Assembly: GCA_034696485.1 (NCBI GenBank)
Contig: JAQIWT010000239.1
Coordinates: forward strand, 1-26,331
DNA: 26,331 nt
DNA from: Isohypsibius dastychi
Taxonomy: Eukaryota; Tardigrada; Eutardigrada; Parachela; Isohypsibiidae
Direction: 5' to 3'
Positions 19,695 through 26,331 of the stretch are shown one piece after another. Both the position numbers and the translations under genes were made by a program. The notes under the pieces were generated by a model. It did not search any database. It was not told the DNA's origin and was given only the letters and a program-made list of their open reading frames with translations. Each line of letters begins with the position of its first letter. Within the stretch, counting starts at the first letter, position 1.

Positions 19695-22600
19695 ATGACA
19701 ATGATTTTCGAAATCTCATTCCTTGTTACTGCCGGAATATTCGTGTTTTTCACGTACAAATTAAATCGGAAGCACTTCCCACCTGGGCCACCAAGTACGT
19801 AGCTCCAGATATGCGAAGCGGAGTAGTTCGATCGAGGACTTTTGCAGATTTACCATTTCTGGGGAGCTTTCCGCTTGGTGGGAAAAAGAAATTCCACTTA
19901 AAACTTCAGAAATGGGCACGGAAATACGGCGAAGTGATGGGAATTCGAGCTGGAAACAGGCTTTACGTGGTCATTAACGATTTCGAGACCATGAAATCTG
20001 TCCTGGCTGATGCGAACACATCAGGCCGGTTAACAGATTTTCGCGTTGACTGCCGTTTGAGAAATGGAAAATTTCATGGTACGCAATAATTTCTTTTGGG
20101 TTACCAAATGAAACGACGGAATGTACCTTCAATATTATGATTCTATCATTGCAGGATTAATTTTCAGTGATGGCTCTCTTTGGAAGGAACAGCGACGGTT
20201 TGCTCTGGCAACATTGCGCGACTTCGGCATGGGAAAGACCTGGCTTGAGGACGCAGTTTTGGCCGAAGTCAGCGACCTCTGTGACGAAATCAAGCGTGAT
20301 GGGCATCAGCCAATCGATCCAAAAAGCTACTGCACCCACAGCGTCTCAAATATTATTTGTGCGTTGGTGTTTGGAAAGCGGTTTTCACACGATGATGTCA
20401 AATTCAGGAAAACGACGTCATTGTTATCGGAGCAAGTGAGGTTGTCACAAAAGATAGCAATCATGAGGCTGGTGCCGTTTCTGAAGTATGTTCCTGGGAA
20501 ATATCGAAATGATTGGAAAGAATTCCAGGAAATCGACTCCAAAGTCCTCGAGTTCATGCAATCACTAATAGACGAACATTTTCAAGATAACGAACAAACG
20601 CTCGATAAAAGGAACTATCTTGATGCGTTCCGGTTGGAAAAAGACGGCAGAAGAAAATCAGTCGACGTCCGGAGGAATTCCATTGGATCGAGGCGTAAAT
20701 CTCTCGGAGCTGTTCAAGCAGTCCCGACAAAAAAGAATAATTTTACAGGTAAAAAGGGCTTTTAACATTGAAGGTCATGTAGCAGTGGAATCGATAGAAA
20801 CGAGAGGAGTATGTCGCTATACCTTTCAACTTACCGTAATTGCCGAAATGAAAGCTCGGTACTATTTTTCCGAAGCGAAGTATTCAGATGTCACATGGCG
20901 ACGAAGTGTCTTCTCCAAAGAGTTCTCCTCAAACGATGTGGGTCAATTCAGGTGCCGATCTGACGGAGGGGTGTTTTATTTCGGCATTCACGGTATATCT
21001 TCTGGGTAGCTTTTAACTGAGGCCAGGTAGAACTCACTGGCAGACTTATACCACTCGATATTTAGCCTTCGCTCTGCCTATTGTTGCTGAAGAACAACAT
21101 CCCGAATAAGCGGGCTGGAAGAGTGGCAGCAAAGTCGATTAAACCCAGGGGCATTTGTATTATATGTACATTCATTATATGTGCATCCAGTGCTCCTGTC
21201 AAACTCCCAGAACATGAATGCAAGAGCCGTTCACTTTCTTCACTGTTAATGCAATCTGCCAAGAAGCAATGATATTGGTATGAGAAGGTCATGCAAGCTT
21301 ATTAAAAAGCGAAATTGTGAACTTCTCAAGCAGAGTAGTTCTCCTTAAACCGAAACATATGCAAGTAGGTCCACCCGATAACGTGGAATGAGTACAGCAT
21401 TTGCATTTACCGTAAAATCCGGTTTAAAACCCCTGGGCTTTGATTCTTTGAAGCTCGGAGGCTTTGGGCTTTATTTCGGGCTGGGGTTCTATTTCTGGGG
21501 GGATTTTTTTCAGAAAAAAAGGCCAAGATTCTGAATTTGAAATTTATTCGGAAGCAAGAATCCACCAGCTGCAAAAGCTGAACGGTGAGGAGAAACACGT
21601 AAATCACGAACGTAAAGTTTGCAGTTTCTCATCTGACGCAAGAACGATGGAAACAAGCACGAAACTGACCAACCACACATCACTGACGTAGGTGATACGC
21701 AAACCGCGTATGCGTACGTCAGTGCATTTTATAAACCCCCATGGGGCTCTATTTCGGGGGGTGGGGGAGGGAGCAGGGGCTTTAATCCGGGTTTTACGGT
21801 ACTCCATTCTGCCGATTAAGTGCGCCCCCTTTTCGCTGCACCAGTTAGCTCACCAAAAGCGCAGCCGGAGGGTGCACCCAGGGCCTACACATAGTGTGTG
21901 TGGTGAGCCGATCGATGCAGCGAAGGGGGGGGGGGCGCACTTAATCGGCAGAATGGAGTATCTTGTAAGATCCTTTGTATCCTCACGTCTCTGAGCTGAA
22001 GACCCTGTACTTCCGCGAAACACCGTGCAAAACATCCGCGGTTTGGAGCATTCTGACCGCGTCCTACTGTAGTGAAGATGATAGCTCACCAAGCTGGGTC
22101 TTCTGTTATGGTTCCGTAAAATTTATGTACGGTCTGTTGGTTGTAATATAGTAACAGCCCCAATTTACTGCTACCTTCAGTCCAGAACCAGAACAGAGTG
22201 AAAGCTCTTGATAGAGTGCACCCCTCAAACAAATCACCCGAAAAACGGCATTTTAACTCATTTATCTTGTTTTAACTGCAGAATTCGTTTCTGATCAGCA
22301 GCTAACCTTTTCATCCCAATAGATTTCCAACTGCTGGCATCAGTTCTCGATTTGTTCTTCGCGGGAACAGATACAACTTCAACTACGTTGCTCTGGGCTA
22401 TCGTATTCCTCATCGAAAATCCCGACATTCAGAGTAAAGTATACGATGAGATCAAGGGTCACGTTGCTGACGACCGTTTCATTCGAATGCATGATAAAAG
22501 TGAGTTGAGAGCATTCAGGATATTCCCCTGATTTAAAACCAATTGTCTCACAGACGCTCTACCATACACCGCTGCGATGATTATGGAAGTCCAACGTCTT

Positions 22601-23078
22601 GCAAGCATTGTTCCAATCAACATGCCTCATACCACTTATGACGAAATGAAAATCAATGGCTTCGTGGTGCCAAAAAACAGTGTGATATTGACGAATTTGT
22701 ATCAGATACATCGAGATGAGCGATACTGGAAAGATCCAGAAAGGTTCGACCCAAATCGTTTCCTGGACAAAAATGGAAAAGTTATAAAGCCGGATGGATT
22801 CGTGCCATTTTCTTCAGGTCAGTCCATTTGTAACAACAGGGCTGGAATGCTTTGCTACGTTGAGAATGTGCAGCAGCAAGTTTTCCTTACTTTCAGGGAA
22901 AAGAGCGTGTCTGGGCGAATCTTTGGCCAAAATGGAACTGTGGCTTTTCCTGACAAATCTGATCAAACATTTTGAGTTTGTTAGAGTATCTGATAGAACT
23001 CCAACTAGGGACTGTGATTTTGCTATTATTCTGTCTCCGCGAAAGTTCCATGTTGCTTTCAAGACCCGATCAAACTGA
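19695..23078 (+). CDS. Cytochrome P450, CYP2-clan, microsomal, six exons, 515 aa
   Basis: Exons are 19695-19794, 19848-20078, 20155-20748, 22323-22499, 22554-22817 and 22897-23078; all five introns are GT-AG and all five junctions are phase 1. The joined frame gives 515 residues, normal for a microsomal P450 (haem-thiolate monooxygenase, working with NADPH-P450 reductase on the ER). The start at 19695 gives a signal anchor (residues 4-21) and the PPGPP hinge (29-33). Helix C has WKEQR (W120, R124). Helix I has AGTDTT (322-327). Helix K has EVQR (E379, R382). PERF is at 429-432. The haem loop FSSGKRACLG has cysteine ligand C460. WKEQRRF, LPYT and the haem loop point to the CYP2 clan; the substrate cannot be read from sequence. 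Residues 276-296 form an unusual basic insert between helices H and I with three RRxS repeats. The gene looks intact and is convergent with the GPCR. Confidence 0.93.
21410..21799. mobile_element. TA-flanked MITE, 390 bp
   Basis: Terminal inverted repeats read CCGTAAAAYCCGGWTTAAAR followed by CCCCTG, about 26 bp with three mismatches between arms, and are bounded by TA at 21408-21409 and 21800-21801. The interior is non-coding. It holds a palindromic segment at 21678-21723 and GGGGCTCTATTTCGGGG-type direct repeats near both ends. TA target sites suggest a Tc1/mariner-type non-autonomous element. Confidence 0.7.
21678..21723. repeat. Palindrome with paired TGACGTA/TACGTCA
   Basis: CACTGACGTA and TACGTCAGTG form the outer arms, and ATACGC and GCGTAT the inner arms, of an imperfect hairpin inside the 390-bp element. 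TGACGTA resembles the CRE/ATF half-site core, but a role in regulation is not shown. Confidence 0.5.
21802..21958. mobile_element. TA-flanked MITE, 157 bp, directly abutting the previous one
   Basis: The arms begin CTCCATTCTGCCGATTAAGT, are identical for 28 bp (to GCGCCCCC), and then resume with TTCGCTGCA after differing C/G-run lengths (11 Gs at 21925-21935 on the right). TA dinucleotides flank it at 21800-21801 and 21959-21960. It shares the left TA with the 390-bp element, so it probably inserted into that element's own target duplication. Confidence 0.75.
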
Positions 23079-23491
23079 TGAAATAAGAGATTTTGAACAT
23101 GCTGCAATGAATGTTCTGTATGCAACAGTGAGGATACATATCTGTTCTCACAGAGCAACTAATCTCTTTATCGTTTTCGGCCAGCAGCTAGTTCTAGTCG
23201 GACGATTCTTCGTTTCACTGAAATTTCGCATGTGACAGCTTAGTCAGAGTTCTTTACAGTTAATGAGAAGTTTGTGGATCTGTGCCATTTCAACATACCG
23301 TGCAGTGCGGGAACCCACCAGACCTAAGTGCTTCTAAAACCGAAATAAGGCTGAAAGCATACAGATTTTGTGAGATTATTGAAATTAACAACTGCTCCTA
23401 TAAAACAAGTTATCCCGGTAAAGACACTGAAATCCAGTTGAATAACCGTAATCCTCAACTAACTTGTAACTGTGTGAAGAAAACAATCAAA
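23079..23491. other. Convergent intergenic region between P450 and GPCR
   Basis: These 413 bp separate two stop codons pointing at each other and must hold both 3' UTRs. No canonical AATAAA was seen close to the P450 stop. Short frames here are not supported. Confidence 0.6.
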
Positions 23492-24550
23492 TCAAAGCTT
23501 GACGGAACGCTGGTTATTTGAAGTCTTCCCAATGCTCGCGGTCACTTCAACCGTTGTGGAAAACTGGTGAACTCGGAATATCTTCTGAAGGCCTTTCCGA
23601 TAATCTTCACTTAGGGAGAAAAAAATCACCTGAAAATATAATGTCGATAAGACCAAGACCGCCATCAGATTAGCTGTAATTGCTCTCACGGGGCTCATGA
23701 CGTATCCAATCAACAGCAGAAAACGCATCCATAAATTCACACGTAGTGGTACAATCTTGATGATCAACAGGAGCACAGGCGTTGACAAGAAGCACACAGA
23801 ATAGAAAAATGAACTCAGTAGCAGTAAACGAATCAGGGTGACCTTTCGTCGCCAGACTTTCTCAGCTGCACCATGCTGTACCACTTGATTCGACCGAAAT
23901 GCCGTCTTAGCAAACACAGCCAAGTACAGAAAATTTGAAAGTCCCAGAGGTACGTAGACAGTGAATGTGGTCCAATAACGAGCGTATTCCCCACGGATTT
24001 CCACTCTGCAGAAATTCGACCCAGGTGGGTTTTCTGCGAATTTCGCGCCAATGCCGTACAGGGTTGGAATATTGAAAGCAATGGCGAACAGCCAACCCAG
24101 AACTATGGTCAGAGCCGTGACCTTTTTCGTCGACCAAGCCCGGTAATGGTGCGGAAATACCACGGCGACGAAGCGGTTGATTGCCAGAAACATGGAAGCA
24201 TAGTGCGTTCCGTGGTATATGATGAGGTTAGTCGGGGTCAGATTCTGGCACGGGATGATTGTTTTTCGACCGGTGAAGAAGTAGTAAGTTTGAACTGAGG
24301 CTGCCGAGTTGCCAAAAGCGCAGGCTAGGAATTCAGCAGTGAGTAAGTGTAAAAGCAGAACATCGGACCCAGTTTTGAATCTTCCTGACGCAACGAGTGA
24401 AATTATCAGCAGAATATACAATGCGCTCCCAGCAGAAGCCACGGTCATGTAGCAGATGAACCACATCTCGACGTAGGCCGGACTTAGTCCATCTGGTGGG
24501 CTGGAGTTTGAAAAGATGTGGTTTGGCAATGTAGTGTTATTAGGGAACAT
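23492..24550 (-). CDS. Rhodopsin-like (family A) G-protein-coupled receptor, divergent
   Basis: An open frame of 352 codons starts at ATG 24550. The N-terminus has N-glycosylation sequons (N4, N5, N15) and no signal peptide. Seven hydrophobic segments follow, at about 31-53, 64-86, 105-130, 142-164, 191-214, 238-264 and 274 onward. Landmarks are C101 and C181 (likely disulphide), NRF at 125-127 in place of DRY, W153 in helix 4, P201 in helix 5, and a basic loop before helix 6 (KVWRRKV). Codons 288-307 (23630-23689) have a GTGAGA donor and TTTTCAG acceptor and are probably a 60-nt intron. Removing them joins GYVMSP to VIFFSLSEDYRKGL, the usual NPxxY/helix 8 arrangement, and gives 332 residues. 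The ligand is unknown; a peptide or chemosensory-type receptor is plausible. Coding exons would then be 23690-24550 and 23492-23629. Confidence 0.87.
   Translation of the reverse strand: MFPNNTTLPNHIFSNSSPPDGLSPAYVEMWFICYMTVASAGSALYILLIISLVASGRFKTGSDVLLLHLLTAEFLACAFGNSAASVQTYYFFTGRKTIIPCQNLTPTNLIIYHGTHYASMFLAINRFVAVVFPHHYRAWSTKKVTALTIVLGWLFAIAFNIPTLYGIGAKFAENPPGSNFCRVEIRGEYARYWTTFTVYVPLGLSNFLYLAVFAKTAFRSNQVVQHGAAEKVWRRKVTLIRLLLLSSFFYSVCFLSTPVLLLIIKIVPLRVNLWMRFLLLIGYVMSPVRAITANLMAVLVLSTLYFQVIFFSLSEDYRKGLQKIFRVHQFSTTVEVTASIGKTSNNQRSVKL
23630..23689 (-). other. Probable 60-nt in-frame intron in the GPCR
   Basis: The donor CCC|GTGAGAGC and acceptor TATTTTCAG|GTG are both strong and the intron is phase 0. 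The length matches the 53-79 nt introns of the adjacent P450. It contains no stop, so the gene looks intronless at first sight. Confidence 0.75.
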
Positions 24551-26331
24551 TACAGTGGCGAAGAAAGAATTAGTGAAGTTCTACAGAAATGGGACCCTTC
24601 AGTGTTCAAGTAAAAATTTGCACTAGCTTTTATTTGGAATCGTCCGGAAGGCGCTTCTGGCTGTAATCTCAAGAGTCCATATTGAGAGTTGAATCACCTG
24701 TACTCGGCAACAAAAGATTTCCGGGTCACATAAGCGCGTTTGACTTTGAGGCTGACTCTAGCTGGAATGCTTCAGACTTACAACGTCAGCAACACTCCTT
24801 CTTGAAAACCCAGAATGATAGATTTGCAGATTAAATCAGCGCGTGTAGTTAACAGGATTTGGCACATTGGTTCTCACTGCTCCCACCAGAACGATAATTT
24901 TAGGCGGATGAACAGTTGATATTACGTCATTTTGATGGGTTTTCACAGCTGAAGATGATAGTGCTGGTTTAATTCATATTCTTTTTTTGATCAGGTGAGG
25001 CGAATCTAGGGTAGATCTCGCCGGGGACTAGTGATAAAACCATAACTACATTTGTCCAGAATACATCAGTCTGATGATATTTTAAGCCCATTTACTGCAT
25101 ATCAGAACAAACGACTAGAATCGTATTGGCATACAAAATACAGAAATCAAATCTTAATACCTTAGTTAGAAAACGACAATTAATGCTTGCTTGGTACTGC
25201 TGCATCTATCTAAGTTGAAGCCGAAACAAACATTTCCCTCTATCCAGTGACTTCATTTCCAGAACTGAGCTGGGAAACTGGTACATTCTCGTTTCCACAG
25301 GAATCGCTACAAACACGAGACAACTCGTGATTATATCCCACTTATTTGGTGCGGTTTGACGACGTCTGTTTTTGCCCAGGAAATGGCAGAGCGCTTTTGA
25401 ACTCGCTGAGAAAAACAAAAGAATCGGGGGCACACCTGCGCCGCCGGTTGTCAGAAACTTTATTGTAATTGTGACCAAAACATATGGGGGGTTGTGTTAT
25501 CGTCCTTCTTATGCTGAAGATGTGACTTACTTAGATTCAACTAAGAAAGATTTTCTTCATGATCGGCGTTCATTTCGGTTCAGCATAAGCTTCTTGGATC
25601 AAGTTTCTGGATGCTGTAGACTCACGACTTGGTGTTTAGAGCTGGCTGATTATGTATTTGCTGGAACCGCCAAAGTCGATGAAGCGTCAATTATATGACA
25701 TAATTTAATCAATCAACCCACAACGACAACGATGATTTAACCAGATGTCACCTGTCCACACCACTCCTGCGCAACCCAACGAAAGAATATATATCAAATA
25801 CCACAGGGACCCACGCTTGCACAGACCTGGCGGTACGGATCATGTTGAAAACGATTGAGGAAACAATCCGTAATTTTTAAACGAGCTATTTCGGGGACAG
25901 GTAGATTGAGAGACGGAACACAAGCCGTTTCAACAATCTGCTAATCCGTACACCACAATAGTGTTTTCAGTGGCATTTGAACTTTTGGCCAACGGTCTGT
26001 GCCATCGGAGTCTGCGGGGGGGGGGGGGGAGGGGAGCCAAGATACCAGTGTAAAAATCGTCGATCAAAAGAAATCGGATGCGGAATTTGGAGGTGGATTT
26101 ATTTCTGCTAGGCTTTGTTCTACTCCAAGCTAAGAATGTTCCTTATAGTATTCATTCTGCCACACCTGGCATCATCTCTCATCATCCCATTCCGTAGCAT
26201 CAATCATTCTCCTCCAAAAGCTCCCGTTCCACCATACCAAGAATTATACTCTGGAATTCCTCCTAACCTGACACGCTCGTTTCATTTTAGAATGTAAGGT
26301 TAGCAGGAACTGTAAGGTTAGCCTGCACCCA
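24551..26331. other. No supported gene; poly-G run and terminal direct repeat
   Basis: The first few hundred bases are the GPCR upstream region. A plus frame at about 25372-25698 (108 codons, no ATG at its start, preceded by a TTTTTGCCCAG acceptor-like site) could be an exon but matches no family. A 14-G run lies at 26016-26029. TGTAAGGTTAGC occurs at 26293 and 26311 at the window edge. Confidence 0.4.
26016..26029. repeat. Poly-G tract
   Basis: Fourteen consecutive Gs are followed by AGGGGAGCC. It is comparable with the other G/C homopolymers in the window. Confidence 0.9.

Larger units (their letters stand above)
20749..22322 (+). other. Long third intron of the P450 gene (1,574 nt)
   Basis: The donor is CAG|GTAAAA and the acceptor CCCAATAG|ATTTCC. 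The other introns are 53, 76, 54 and 79 nt, so this one is 20 times longer. At least 550 bp of the excess is two inverted-repeat elements (21410-21958). Short frames inside do not match P450 sequence and are not exons. Confidence 0.85.

Noticed and set aside
20157-20557. Frames at 20157-20339 (minus), 20167-20439 (plus) and 20327-20557 (minus)
   Set aside because: Shadows of the P450 third exon in other frames.
22814-23158. 114-codon minus frame
   Set aside because: Overlaps the final P450 exon in antisense; shadow.
23833-24137. 76- and 82-codon minus frames
   Set aside because: Out-of-frame shadows of the GPCR.
1-26331. CRISPR array, operons, bacterial-type promoters, tRNA or rRNA genes
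   Set aside because: No regularly spaced repeats, no polycistronic layout and no tRNA or rRNA cores were seen; the P450 has spliceosomal introns, so the DNA is eukaryotic.

Overview
The window looks like nuclear DNA of a small invertebrate with short introns. Two well-formed host genes lie at the right-hand end: a six-exon microsomal cytochrome P450 whose introns are mostly 53-79 nt, and a divergent rhodopsin-like GPCR. The rest is gene-poor and full of decayed mobile or foreign sequence. An ecdysozoan, possibly a tardigrade, is my best guess from the short introns, the divergent GPCR and the CYP2-clan P450; nothing here proves it.

Layout. 1-2119: a poly-C tract, a 183-bp inverted-repeat element with perfect 30-bp arms, a second inverted repeat, and otherwise featureless sequence. 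2120-4030 (minus): a decayed Ty3/gypsy-type pol (reverse transcriptase, RNase H, integrase) broken by stops, frameshifts and a deletion that removes the YxDD region. 4031-8198: no gene I can name. 8199-13900: the most unusual part. It holds an intronless, nonsense-ridden relic of a class I ribonucleotide reductase small subunit (R2, plus, 8757-9708), a convergent unknown 169-codon frame only 25 bases downstream, several other unidentified frames, a possible small secreted protein, and a Pif1-family helicase relic (plus, 12783-13900) with altered Walker A and Walker B residues. 13901-17157: nothing recognised. 17158-18069: a higher-order tandem repeat interrupted by a roughly 358-bp poly-C-ended insertion. 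18289-18440: a degenerate G-rich repeat. 18600-19152: fragments resembling FLYWCH/MULE-type transposon proteins.

19695-23078 (plus): the cytochrome P450. All hallmark motifs are present, and an unusual basic insert before helix I carries three seven-residue repeats of the RRxS type. Its long third intron holds two abutting inverted-repeat elements that share a TA dinucleotide. 23492-24550 (minus): the GPCR, convergent with the P450. It reads as one open frame, but a 60-nt in-frame segment with good splice sites interrupts transmembrane helix 7. Removing that segment restores a normal helix 7/helix 8 junction. The remainder to 26331 has no supported gene.

The P450 and GPCR are unrelated neighbours. 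The R2 and Pif1 relics could come from one integrated large DNA virus, from a Helitron with a captured gene, or from separate events; the sequence alone does not decide.
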